DNA of 33,474 bases, taken from assembly GCA_021793375.1 (NCBI GenBank), contig JAJYSY010000022.1, forward strand, positions 1-33,474, given 5' to 3'. This document shows, one piece after another, positions 17,504-25,065 of this stretch. Source of the DNA: Bacteroidota bacterium. GTDB taxonomy: Bacteria; Bacteroidota; Bacteroidia; Flavobacteriales; Flavobacteriaceae. The notes beneath the pieces are model-generated. The model worked only from the letters and a program-made list of their open reading frames with translations. It did not search any database and had not been told where the DNA came from. The translations under genes were made by a program, and so were the position numbers. Every line of letters begins with the position of its first letter. Positions within the stretch are counted from its first letter, which is position 1.

Positions 17504-17511
17504 TATTTTTG
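17504..17511 (+). promoter_or_regulatory. Candidate -7 element upstream of the DUF2797 gene
   Basis: TATTTTTG matches TAnnTTTG and lies 36 nt before the ATG at 17548. No clear -33 TTG lies at 19-23 nt; the nearest T-rich block is closer. Confidence 0.45.
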
Positions 17512-17547
17512 CATCTTTGAAAACTTTCACTTAAAAATTCATCTTTT

Positions 17548-18339
17548 ATGCAGTTTACAGGCGTTTTAAAAAAAATGAAAACAGAACTTAACACAGAAGT
17601 TCAATATTATCTTGATTTACCCAATGATTTTATTCATTTTAATTCGCTTTTGGATCAAGAAATTGGTTTTCACTTTAAAGGATATAAATGCTTAAACTGT
17701 AAAGAAGATAAACCTATTTTTCGTCAAGGATTTTGTTATTCTTGTTTTTACAAAAGTCCTTTAGCCGGAGAATGGATTATGAAACCGGAATTAAGCACAG
17801 CTCATTTAAATCAAGAAGACAGAGATTTGGAATATGAAAAAGCTGTTCAACTCCAACCTCATATTGTTTATTTGGCAAATTCAGGAGATGTAAAAGTTGG
17901 AATTACCAGAAAAACACAAGTTCCCACACGCTGGATTGATCAAGGAGCTCATGAAGCAATTCCTATTTTAGAAACTCCAAACAGATATTTAGCCGGAATT
18001 GCTGAAGTGGCTTTAAAAAATCATATTTCTGATAAAACCAATTGGAGAAATATGTTAAGAAATAATATTAATGAACAAGATTTATTTGCTGTTCAGCAAG
18101 AATTAAAAGAATTTTTACCTGAAGAAACTGAAGATTTTTTTATAGAAAATCCTAAAAAAACAGAGATTAATTATCCGGTAATAAAATATCCTACGAAAAT
18201 AAAATCTTTTAATTTTAAGAAAAATCTTTCTTACACCGGAATCTTAAAAGGAATCAAAGGACAATATTTAATCTTTGAGGACAATACTGTTTTTAACATC
18301 AGAAGCAACAGCGGAAATGTAGTAGATATCAGTATTTAA
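17548..18339 (+). CDS. DUF2797 protein: zinc finger plus GIY-YIG-like segment
   Basis: The 263-aa protein has a four-cysteine zinc finger (C48-x2-C51 and C63-x2-C66). A segment VYLANSGDVKVGIT (107-120) follows, with R128-W-I-D-Q-G-A and E153, reminiscent of GIY-YIG/T5orf172 domains. The order agrees with DUF2797, a family of unknown function that I recall from Bacteroidota and Actinobacteria. A nucleic-acid-binding or nicking role is a guess from the motifs. It is divergent from the GH3 operon and convergent with the racemase-like gene, so it is probably transcribed alone. Confidence 0.75.
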   Translation: MQFTGVLKKMKTELNTEVQYYLDLPNDFIHFNSLLDQEIGFHFKGYKCLNCKEDKPIFRQGFCYSCFYKSPLAGEWIMKPELSTAHLNQEDRDLEYEKAVQLQPHIVYLANSGDVKVGITRKTQVPTRWIDQGAHEAIPILETPNRYLAGIAEVALKNHISDKTNWRNMLRNNINEQDLFAVQQELKEFLPEETEDFFIENPKKTEINYPVIKYPTKIKSFNFKKNLSYTGILKGIKGQYLIFEDNTVFNIRSNSGNVVDISI

Positions 18340-18355
18340 TGATTTTTATTTGATA

Positions 18356-19432
18356 TTAATCTATCAATCTTTTTTCGATGTAGTGAGAATTCATCACTCT
18401 TAAAGCGCCCATATAATTCATTTTAAAACTGATTATATCTCCAACTTTATATTCTTTTTCTGTTTGACTTAAATCCACCACCAACATATCTGAACTTGCT
18501 CCAATGAATTTTAATTCTTCATTGATTGGCGTTAAAAATTCAGGTTTTGCAACATCTAATAAACCAATATCAAGAATAGCTCTTTTGTGTACTTCTCCAA
18601 AATCTTCTTCGTTGACTTCGGTTTTTTCTCCTGATGGATTTTCTTCTATATTTCCATAAGGTGTTACCGGTTTTTCTGTGATTTCTATAATTTCAGCATT
18701 TAGTTTAAAAACATCATCTTTCATGCCTTCAATAGTGGTTTCACTAAAAAGATCACTACCAAAAAATAAGGTTTCTCCAATTCTGAAATGATTTACTCCT
18801 TTTGGAACCAATCTTTTCAATAATAATGGAACCATTACAGAAGATCCTCCGGAAACTCCATTTATTTTTTTTCCGAATTTTGCTTCAATTAATTGCTCAT
18901 ATAAACTCAGCTGAATCAACTTGTCTTTACTGGGCATCACTCCATTTAAACAATTGAGGTTTGAACCGATTCCGGCCACTTCAATATTGGGCAATTCAAA
19001 TACTTTTTGATAAAAATCCATCAGAGATTCGCCCATAATTCCTTCGCGCAAATCCCCTAATTCAATCATAATTATAATGCGATGAGTTTTATTTTGCTTT
19101 TTTGCTTCATCTGAAAGCCATTTTATAGTGACATATTCACTGTTAAAACTCACATCTGCAAACTCAACAATTTCTTTAATACTCTTTTTTGCCGGAGGTT
19201 TTATATAAATTGTTTCTACTTCAGGTTTGAGTTTTTTTATGGTTTTCAAATTACTCAATCTTGCATCGCAGATTTGTTCATCTCCTAAACTCAAAAGATA
19301 ATCGAGGTAAAGTTCATTTCCGCAAAGTAATTTTACCACCGGCGCCCATTCGATTTGATGTTGGGTGAAAAGTTTATCTAAAAAATCGTAATTATGTTTT
19401 AAAGAAGATTTGTCTAAGGTTACAAATGCCAT
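18356..19432 (-). CDS. PLP-dependent alanine/ornithine-racemase-like enzyme
   Basis: The 358-aa protein has the alanine-racemase N-terminal barrel fold pattern: an early substrate-entry segment MAFVTLDKSSLKHNYDFL and APVVK with K34 the likely PLP lysine. IELGDLREGI, VSGGSSVMVP and HFRIGETLFFG correspond to the phosphate-binding and strand-8 regions. It looks closer to the ornithine racemase/YhfX-like group than to Alr, because it lacks a typical Alr C-terminal domain arrangement. The amino-acid substrate is unknown. It follows the GNAT gene by 105 nt on the same strand. Confidence 0.75.
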   Translation of the reverse strand: MAFVTLDKSSLKHNYDFLDKLFTQHQIEWAPVVKLLCGNELYLDYLLSLGDEQICDARLSNLKTIKKLKPEVETIYIKPPAKKSIKEIVEFADVSFNSEYVTIKWLSDEAKKQNKTHRIIIMIELGDLREGIMGESLMDFYQKVFELPNIEVAGIGSNLNCLNGVMPSKDKLIQLSLYEQLIEAKFGKKINGVSGGSSVMVPLLLKRLVPKGVNHFRIGETLFFGSDLFSETTIEGMKDDVFKLNAEIIEITEKPVTPYGNIEENPSGEKTEVNEEDFGEVHKRAILDIGLLDVAKPEFLTPINEELKFIGASSDMLVVDLSQTEKEYKVGDIISFKMNYMGALRVMNSHYIEKRLID

Positions 19433-19537
19433 GACTGAATTGATTTTAAGAAAATAGTCTAAACTTTTTTGATGATAAAGTTATCAAGAAAAATTGGAAT
19501 TGAATGTAGAAATAATGTTTTAAGCCAAGAAGAAAGC

Positions 19538-19993
19538 TTAACGCTGATATCTCATTTCGAGATATTTATTTGTGAATCCAAGTTTTTCATACAGAAATTT
19601 CGCAGGATTATCGGGTTCTACATGCAAAGCAATATCGCCTTCAGCGGTTGCTATTGCTTTTTTCATGATTTTCTTCCCGATTCCTTGTCCTCTGGTGCTT
19701 TCGTGAACCGCTATATAAACTAAGATATTTTCAGGAATATATTTCCCCATTCCTGTTTCGTTGATAATTGTAGCGCCTACAATTTCTGCTTTTTCATTTC
19801 GATAAACTAAGGCAAATCCTCCTAAGCTTTTTTTATTTTCTGCTAAGGCAAACTTCAAACAATTTGCAATATCTTCTTTAGGATCGCCGTATTTACCGAG
19901 TTCCTTAAACAGGAAATCCACGAGCTCTGAACGTTCAGAATTCGTGGGTTTCTGTTTTGGGGTATAAATACTAAAACCTTTTGAGGTTTCCAT
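19538..19993 (-). CDS. GNAT-family N-acetyltransferase
   Basis: The protein (151 aa from ATG) has the acetyl-CoA pyrophosphate-binding loop RGQGIG (about 102-107 counted from the upstream GTG) and a C-terminal EPDNPAKFLYEKLGF motif usual for GNATs. Two starts are possible: a GTG at 19996 immediately after the rpsU stop and an ATG at 19993. I prefer the ATG. The gene is directly downstream of rpsU with no gap, so it is co-transcribed and perhaps translationally coupled. The substrate (small amine, peptide or ribosomal protein) cannot be told. Confidence 0.85.
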   Translation of the reverse strand: METSKGFSIYTPKQKPTNSERSELVDFLFKELGKYGDPKEDIANCLKFALAENKKSLGGFALVYRNEKAEIVGATIINETGMGKYIPENILVYIAVHESTRGQGIGKKIMKKAIATAEGDIALHVEPDNPAKFLYEKLGFTNKYLEMRYQR

Positions 19994-19996
19994 CAC

Positions 19997-20191
19997 TTAT
20001 ATTTCTTCTTGATCTCTCAAGTTTTGAATATAAGCAGCTTTTTGACGTTGTTGACGACGTGCCACTGAAGGCTTTGTGTAATAACGATTTTCACGTAAAT
20101 TTTGTAGAACTTTAGTGTTGCGGTATTTACGTTTCATGCGTTTCAACGCACGGTCAATCTTTTCGCCTTCTTTAACTTTTACTATAAGCAT
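19997..20191 (-). CDS. rpsU: 30S ribosomal protein bS21
   Basis: The 64-aa basic protein matches bS21, with IVKVKEGEKIDRALKRMKRK at the N terminus and KPSVARRQQRQKAAYIQ. It is unusual in this window for its start region: AGGAG lies 6 nt before the ATG, whereas other genes I checked have no Shine-Dalgarno. In Flavobacteriia the ribosome hides its anti-Shine-Dalgarno with help from bS21, and a strong Shine-Dalgarno on rpsU itself allows autoregulation, as reported for Flavobacterium johnsoniae. A -7 motif TATATTTG lies upstream. The GNAT gene abuts downstream. Confidence 0.97.
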   Translation of the reverse strand: MLIVKVKEGEKIDRALKRMKRKYRNTKVLQNLRENRYYTKPSVARRQQRQKAAYIQNLRDQEEI

Positions 20192-20197
20192 AAATTA

Positions 20198-20202
20198 CTC
20201 CT
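20198..20202 (-). promoter_or_regulatory. Strong Shine-Dalgarno (AGGAG) of rpsU
   Basis: On the minus strand AGGAG ends 6 nt before the rpsU ATG, the optimal spacing. I saw no comparable site before the mltG, tetR, queA, folK or purL starts. This fits autoregulation of bS21 synthesis through the anti-Shine-Dalgarno. Confidence 0.75.
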
Positions 20203-20241
20203 ATTTTAAACTTTTTCTAATTTTCGTTTTATTTTGGGTTG

Positions 20242-20249
20242 CAAATATA
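20242..20249 (-). promoter_or_regulatory. Candidate -7 element of rpsU
   Basis: TATATTTG on the minus strand matches TAnnTTTG and lies 50 nt before the ATG. The upstream TTTG copies are at non-standard spacing (about 11 nt), so the -33 is unclear. Confidence 0.5.
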
Positions 20250-20296
20250 CAAATAATAAACAAACTAAAACCTTATATAAATTGATTTTGTTTTTA

Positions 20297-21745
20297 TTAT
20301 TTGTTTTTCTTTCCAAAGATATCTTTTAAAGCATCTTTAGCCTTGTCTTTTGCTTTATCTTTATTAGATTTTTCTTCTTCTTTCTTTTCTTTTTTATCCT
20401 TTTCTTCTGTTGTCAAACTGTCTTTTTCTTGCTCTTCTTTATCATCTTTAAGAAATCCATCTAATAAATCTTTTGCTTTGTCTTTAGCTTTATCTTCTAA
20501 TTTTCCTTTTTGTTTGGCAATAATTTCATCTGTCAATTCTTTTGTGGCCGCTTTCATATCTACACTGATCTTTGGTTTTTTAATACCTCCTGAAAATTTT
20601 ATCGGCAAATCAACTTTCATGTTTTCCACCTCATCTTCTGTTAGTTTTGCCAATTGCTTGCTGATTTCTTTTCCTAAATATTTAACCGGAATATCAAGAT
20701 CCATTTTATAATCCAATTCATTATCAAAAGTATGTCTCCCTTTGATTTCAGCTTTTATATCCTTATGTAAATTAAAGTTGAATGGTTTAAAATCTACACC
20801 TCCATCACTAAAACTGAATTGTGTGGTTAAATCTTTTAATTTCACATCGTTAAGATTTATAAAATCTAACTTCTCATCAAGCTGAGACACAAAAGACAAT
20901 TCATTTTTTTGAACTGTAGCATTCAATATTTCTGCTAATCCCGATCCTGACAAGGAAGAATAAATCGGAGATAAATCCTTAGTTAAATCTCCATTCAAAT
21001 CTATTTTTGTGGTTAAATCTCCCACAAAAGCTTGTGCTATAGGCGCTAAAGATTTCAACAATTCCATTTCTTGTAAAGATTCTGCAATTCCGATTTTATT
21101 TAAACTCAGTTGAACATCAAATTTTGGGGTTTCTGTTTTGGTGGAAACACTTCCGTTTAAACCAATATTTCCGCCAAATATATCTGCTGAAATATTTTGT
21201 AAAGTAGCTTTTTCATCTTTTATACTCAAAGCTCCTTTTCCATTTGTTAGTGTTAAATTATCATATAAAATTTTATCTGCTGTAAAGTTTAAATTTACAT
21301 CTAAAAAAGAAGGGATTTTAATAGCTTCTTCTACCTGTTTAGAACTTTCTGCAGTAGATTTTTTCTTTTCTTTTTCCTCATTATCTGAAGATTCTTCAGC
21401 AACCATAAAATCATTTACTGAAAAAGTAGTTGATTTTAAATTGAAATTTCCTTTGATAGGTTGATCTTTAAATAAATACCCCATTAAATTTTGCAAAGTT
21501 CCATTCAGCTGTGCATCTGTTTCTCCGGTTTTCATAGAAAATTCTTGTAAATCAACACTTCCCGGATTAAATTTTAAAACTGCCTTACTGATTTTTACAG
21601 GATTTGCCATTTCTTCAGAAGCATAATTAAAATTGCTTAAACTTGCAGAACCGCTGCTATTTACATTTTCATATCTTTCTTTATCAATATCATCCATTGC
21701 AAAAGAAGCAGTCAAATCTGCATTTAAAATTCCATCTAAATCCAA
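20297..21745 (-). CDS. AsmA-family protein, C-terminal part (frameshifted gene)
   Basis: This open frame of about 482 codons has no credible start: its first in-frame start codon is a TTG inside the conserved block. It continues the neighbouring upstream frame directly: reading across with one extra base gives NINQAYPLE-ND-LDLDGILNADLTA, a join that matches the usual layout of flavobacterial AsmA-like proteins of about 850-900 aa. It contains beta-rich repeats of the AsmA/YhdP-like envelope family and ends in a highly charged low-complexity tail (many KDKAKD and EEKDKKE repeats). It is best annotated as the 3' portion of one gene disrupted near 21745-21760. Confidence 0.8.
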   Translation of the reverse strand: MDLDGILNADLTASFAMDDIDKERYENVNSSGSASLSNFNYASEEMANPVKISKAVLKFNPGSVDLQEFSMKTGETDAQLNGTLQNLMGYLFKDQPIKGNFNLKSTTFSVNDFMVAEESSDNEEKEKKKSTAESSKQVEEAIKIPSFLDVNLNFTADKILYDNLTLTNGKGALSIKDEKATLQNISADIFGGNIGLNGSVSTKTETPKFDVQLSLNKIGIAESLQEMELLKSLAPIAQAFVGDLTTKIDLNGDLTKDLSPIYSSLSGSGLAEILNATVQKNELSFVSQLDEKLDFINLNDVKLKDLTTQFSFSDGGVDFKPFNFNLHKDIKAEIKGRHTFDNELDYKMDLDIPVKYLGKEISKQLAKLTEDEVENMKVDLPIKFSGGIKKPKISVDMKAATKELTDEIIAKQKGKLEDKAKDKAKDLLDGFLKDDKEEQEKDSLTTEEKDKKEKKEEEKSNKDKAKDKAKDALKDIFGKKNK

Positions 21746-22959
21746 ATCATTTCCAACGGATAAGCTTGATTGATATTTGCTAAATTCAATCTTCCTTTAG
21801 CAGATAAATCCACCAAAGTATTTCCCATTAAATCTTTAAAATTTCCATTTGCAGAAAATTTATCTTGATCTATGCTGAAAACTAAGTTTGATAAATCTAA
21901 ATTCATATCTTTCATCAATCCTGTTTCATTGACCAACTCAGCTTCGAAGTTGATATTTTCAACAGCTTTTGGTAAATCAGGAAATTTAAAATAAGCGTTT
22001 TTACTATGTAAAGCAATCGCTAATTTTGGAATATATTTCTCATCATTTTTACCGTAAATTCTTCCTTCTACCCCAAATTCCCCTGAGGTTTCCACATTAT
22101 CTAATTCAGTTAAATATTCTTTTGGAATCACCCCCAAGAAATTTTTAAAATCTGAAGTTGGGGTGGTAAAACTGATATCCATATTTTGATGATCTTCTTC
22201 AATTTCTACAAAACCATCAAAAGTCAACGCCAATTGATTGATTAAAGCTTTGTTTTCTTCAAAAGTGAATTTCATGTTTTTTAAATCCATTTTGATAGCT
22301 GCTTCTAAATCCAATGCAGTGTTTTCAAAATACTGAGCTTCATCCATTTTAAAAGAAATCAACCCTTTTGTTTTGGTGTGAAGTGTAGAAGTTTCTGCTG
22401 AGAAATCTCCTGTTCCTTGGTGATTAAATTCTTTTAAGCTGAAAAACATTTTACTGCTTTCATCCAAATAATTAATTTCAGAATTTTTTATGGCATAATG
22501 TTTTACATCTAAAGAAATTCCTTCTTCCTCTTCTTTTATTTCTTCTTCTTTTTCTTCTGAAACAGCTATATCATAATTGGCTAAACCTTCTTCATTTATT
22601 TTGACATTAACTAAAGCTTTCTCCAAACCTAATTCATTAATGCTTAAAGGCTTATCTTCTGATTTCCAAAGCTGAGGAATTCCCATATCCAAAAAAACGG
22701 TTTTAGCTGCCACTAAAGTATCTCCTTCAAAAACTCCTTTATTCACCACACTAATATTATTTAATTTTAATCTGGCGTCAGGAAAACTGCTCAACAAACT
22801 CAAGCTTAAATCACTCCATTCCACGGTAGCATTTAAGTTGTTGTTTATGGCTTTTTTGACTTGTTTTTCTATGGTTCCTTTAAAAAGGAAAGGGGCTGTT
22901 ATCAAAAACAACACAAGAATTAAAACAACTATTCCTGTAATTTTTAATATTTTCTTCAT
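21736..22959 (-). CDS. AsmA-family protein, N-terminal part (frameshifted gene)
   Basis: The 407-aa fragment begins with a membrane anchor (about residues 7-27) followed by the AsmA N-terminal signature (IEKQVKKAINNNLNATVEWSDLSLSLLSSFP, in overlapping pieces about 30-60). Its family acts in the envelope, probably in lipid transport or outer-membrane assembly. It ends abruptly with MIWI after the conserved NLANINQAYPLE block, 10 nt into the next frame. A one-base loss in or near the TTT run at 21750-21752 explains both halves. If this is real rather than a sequence error, the gene makes a truncated protein. Confidence 0.82.
   Translation of the reverse strand: MKKILKITGIVVLILVLFLITAPFLFKGTIEKQVKKAINNNLNATVEWSDLSLSLLSSFPDARLKLNNISVVNKGVFEGDTLVAAKTVFLDMGIPQLWKSEDKPLSINELGLEKALVNVKINEEGLANYDIAVSEEKEEEIKEEEEGISLDVKHYAIKNSEINYLDESSKMFFSLKEFNHQGTGDFSAETSTLHTKTKGLISFKMDEAQYFENTALDLEAAIKMDLKNMKFTFEENKALINQLALTFDGFVEIEEDHQNMDISFTTPTSDFKNFLGVIPKEYLTELDNVETSGEFGVEGRIYGKNDEKYIPKLAIALHSKNAYFKFPDLPKAVENINFEAELVNETGLMKDMNLDLSNLVFSIDQDKFSANGNFKDLMGNTLVDLSAKGRLNLANINQAYPLEMIWI
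21750..21753 (-). other. Probable frameshift site in the AsmA-family gene
   Basis: On the minus strand the codons read TTG GAA ATG ATT and then run to TAG. Adding one A to GAAA restores GAA AAT GAT TTG and the frame of the downstream half. The conserved blocks on both sides limit the shift to about 21745-21760. Confidence 0.7.
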
Positions 22960-22994
22960 TTGAAAAAATCTTAGTTTTACTTTTAAAATGTTGC

Positions 22995-23002
22995 CAAAAA
23001 TA
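22995..23002 (-). promoter_or_regulatory. Candidate -7 element of the AsmA-family gene
   Basis: TATTTTTG on the minus strand lies 35 nt before the AsmA start codon. No TTG is at the standard spacing, so this is only a motif match. Confidence 0.35.
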
Positions 23003-23104
23003 TCAAACTCTGCAACAATTCCCTTATTTTTAACAAGCTCTTAGTGTATAAGCCTTAACAAACTTTAGTTGTTAAAATTTTTATTATAAAAATCAATTCT
23101 TTTA

Positions 23105-23138
23105 TTGCTTTACTTCTAAACAAATCCGTGTATTTTTG
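23105..23138 (+). promoter_or_regulatory. Candidate promoter of the folK-dNK gene
   Basis: TTG (23105-23107) and TATTTTTG (23131-23138) are 23 nt apart, at the long end of the Bacteroidota range. The -7 element lies 48 nt before the TTG start codon. Confidence 0.5.
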
Positions 23139-23186
23139 TGGACACTTTTTTTAAAAGTATAAAGTTTCATTTAAAAACAAAATCTA

Positions 23187-24317
23187 TTGAAATCTCCCGC
23201 TGTTGCTTATATCGCTTTAGGAAGTAATCAAGACAATCGTTTTGAATATCTACAAAAATCTATTGAGCTCATTTTTGAAAAAATCGGAGAAATTACAGCG
23301 ATTTCCAGAGTTTATGAAACGCCTGCAGTCGGTTTTGAAGGAGAGGATTTTCTCAATGCTTGCATTACTATAAAAACAAGATTTTCTGCAGAAAAAGTTT
23401 TAAAAAACTTATTGCTTATTGAAAAAGAATTGGGCAGAATTCGTTCTAACTCCGGATATCAAAACAGAACTTTAGATTTAGATTTACTGTTTTATGAAGA
23501 TTTGATTTTAAATTCTGATTTTTTGACAATTCCTCATCCCAGATTAGAAAACAGAAAATTTGTTTTACAACCTTTGGCAGATATAGCTGCGGATTTAATT
23601 CACCCTATTTATCATAAAACAGTTCAAGAATTATTAGAAAAAACTTCAGATTCTTCTGTTATAAAAACTTTGGATAAGAGTTTAGAAAAACCAAAATTAT
23701 TTACAGATAACTTATCTTATTTAGCTATTGAAGGAAATATTGGTGCCGGAAAAACCAGTTTGGCCACAATGATTTCACAAGATTTTAATGCAAAATTAAT
23801 CACAGAGCGTTTTAAAGATAATCCTTTTTTACCTAAGTTTTATAAAAATCAAAGCAGATATGCTTTTCCTTTGGAAATGTCTTTTTTAGCAGATCGTTAT
23901 CAGCAATTGGTAGAAGATATCGGGCAATATGATTTGTTTAATGATTTTATTGTAGCGGATTATGATATTTATAAATCCATGATTTTTGCAGAAATCACTT
24001 TAGCTGAAGAAGAATATTCTTTGTATAAAAGGCTTTTCCAGATTATGTATAAAGATATGGCAAAACCTGATTTATATATTTATTTATATCAAAAAACCGA
24101 TCGTTTATTAAAAAACATTCAAAAACGAGGAAGAGTTTATGAAAAAGATATTCCGGCAGATTATCTTGAAAATATCAATCGCGGATATTTGGATTTCATC
24201 AAAAACCAAAATCATTTAAAGGTTAAAATCATAGATGTAACTCACCTTGATTTTATTGCCAGCAGAGAAGATTATTTATTCTTGCTTCGTGAAATATCCG
24301 CTGCTTTAAATCCATAA
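23187..24317 (+). CDS. folK: Fused HPPK (FolK) and deoxynucleoside kinase
   Basis: The 376-aa protein joins two enzymes. Residues 1 to about 155 are 6-hydroxymethyl-dihydropterin pyrophosphokinase, a folate-synthesis step, with YIALGSNQDNR and the family signature NRTLDLDLLFYED (93-105). Residues about 170-376 are a deoxyadenosine/deoxycytidine-type kinase for nucleotide salvage, with the P-loop GNIGAGKTS (183-191), the LEMSFLADRYQQL helix and an RGRVYEKDIP lid. The start codon is TTG at 23187: no ATG lies before the conserved YIALGSN segment. The fusion is, as I recall, widespread in Bacteroidota. It has its own promoter candidate and ends at a hairpin. Confidence 0.93.
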   Translation: MKSPAVAYIALGSNQDNRFEYLQKSIELIFEKIGEITAISRVYETPAVGFEGEDFLNACITIKTRFSAEKVLKNLLLIEKELGRIRSNSGYQNRTLDLDLLFYEDLILNSDFLTIPHPRLENRKFVLQPLADIAADLIHPIYHKTVQELLEKTSDSSVIKTLDKSLEKPKLFTDNLSYLAIEGNIGAGKTSLATMISQDFNAKLITERFKDNPFLPKFYKNQSRYAFPLEMSFLADRYQQLVEDIGQYDLFNDFIVADYDIYKSMIFAEITLAEEEYSLYKRLFQIMYKDMAKPDLYIYLYQKTDRLLKNIQKRGRVYEKDIPADYLENINRGYLDFIKNQNHLKVKIIDVTHLDFIASREDYLFLLREISAALNP

Positions 24318-24343
24318 AAAAACTGCTCCTTTTGAGAGCAGTT
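24316..24343. terminator. Terminator between folK-dNK and the barrel gene
   Basis: AACTGCTC (24321-24328) pairs with GAGCAGTT (24336-24343) around a 7-nt loop. On the minus strand the stem is followed by a run of U (from the A run at 24316-24322), so it fits best as the terminator of the minus-strand barrel gene. It may also stop folK-dNK transcripts. Confidence 0.8.
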
Positions 24344-24366
24344 GTATATTTGATATTATTTATTTT

Positions 24367-24891
24367 CTATAAAAACGAATACCCTAATGCTAAAGAAAAC
24401 ACTCCAGTTTTAGCATCTTCAGCGGCTTTTGTCAGTCCAAAATTATACCTGGCATCTACCCTGAATCCCAGAGGTAAATCCAAACCGAGTCCTGCTGCTC
24501 CGGAGAAATCAAAATCTTTAGCACTAACTTGGTCTTTTAAACTTTGATGAGTTAAAAACCCAAATTGAGGTCCGACTTGCACATTAAATAAATTTCCGAT
24601 AAGATAATATTTAAACATGACCGGAACATTGATATAATCTAAATCAAAACCACCAATATCCGATTTTGCTCCTTGTTGAGAATACAACAACTCCGGTTGA
24701 ACGGCAAATTTTCCTGCTCCTATACTTACAAATGCTCCGGCTACCAAACCTGTTTTGTTTTTGAGTTTTACACCGCTTACATCAGACATATTAGAGAAGT
24801 TTGCCCCAAGCTTTACTCCCAAATCTATTTTTTGCGCTTGTGCACTAAAAGCAAAAAACGCCAAACAAATTCCTAATAAAAGTTTTTTCAT
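24367..24891 (-). CDS. PorT-like outer-membrane beta-barrel protein
   Basis: The 174-aa protein has a clear signal peptide (1-20, ending SAQAQ) and beta-barrel strands: GVKLGANFSNMSDVSG, VQPELLYSQQGAK, INVPVMFKYYL and VQVGPQFGF. It ends with FSLALGYSFL, the terminal strand. This is the general porin-family layout (OMP_b-brl_2) of Bacteroidota. A small family role cannot be assigned. The gene is monocistronic: a -7 motif (TAAATTTG) precedes it and a U-tailed hairpin follows it. Confidence 0.85.
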   Translation of the reverse strand: MKKLLLGICLAFFAFSAQAQKIDLGVKLGANFSNMSDVSGVKLKNKTGLVAGAFVSIGAGKFAVQPELLYSQQGAKSDIGGFDLDYINVPVMFKYYLIGNLFNVQVGPQFGFLTHQSLKDQVSAKDFDFSGAAGLGLDLPLGFRVDARYNFGLTKAAEDAKTGVFSLALGYSFL

Positions 24892-24918
24892 GATTAAATA
24901 ATTTTTAATTTATTAATT

Positions 24919-24926
24919 CAAATTTA
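24919..24926 (-). promoter_or_regulatory. Candidate -7 element of the PorT-like gene
   Basis: TAAATTTG on the minus strand lies 27 nt before the ATG. No good -33 element is visible at 19-23 nt. Confidence 0.4.
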
Positions 24927-25032
24927 TAAAAAATAAAATATCCCTTTAGCACATTTACGCTATTTTTAATTTATCAAGAAATTATTTTTTTACTGAATTT
25001 AAGGAAATTCCTTTCTTTTATTTCAAAACACT

Positions 25033-25040
25033 TACCTTTG
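25033..25040 (+). promoter_or_regulatory. Candidate -7 element of the aroG/pheB-rsgA-dtd-aroA operon
   Basis: TACCTTTG matches TAnnTTTG and lies 25 nt before the ATG at 25066. Just upstream is AAGGAA-A-TTCCTT (25001-25013), a 6-bp-arm palindrome that could be an operator, but this is weak. Confidence 0.55.
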
Positions 25041-25065
25041 CGAAGAACAAAAACTTATCAAAACA

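Noticed and set aside
19473..19486. TGATAA-AG-TTATCA near-palindrome upstream of the racemase-like gene
   Set aside because: Short, A/T-rich and without a promoter beside it; chance occurrence is likely, and it makes a poor terminator.
20301..21464. Plus-strand serine/phenylalanine-rich frames opposite the AsmA-family gene
   Set aside because: Composition mirrors the lysine/glutamate-rich minus-strand protein; they are reverse-strand shadows.
21736..21760. Programmed ribosomal frameshift in the AsmA-family gene
   Set aside because: The site has only AAA, not a typical slippery heptamer, and no obvious stimulatory structure; mutation or sequence error is simpler.
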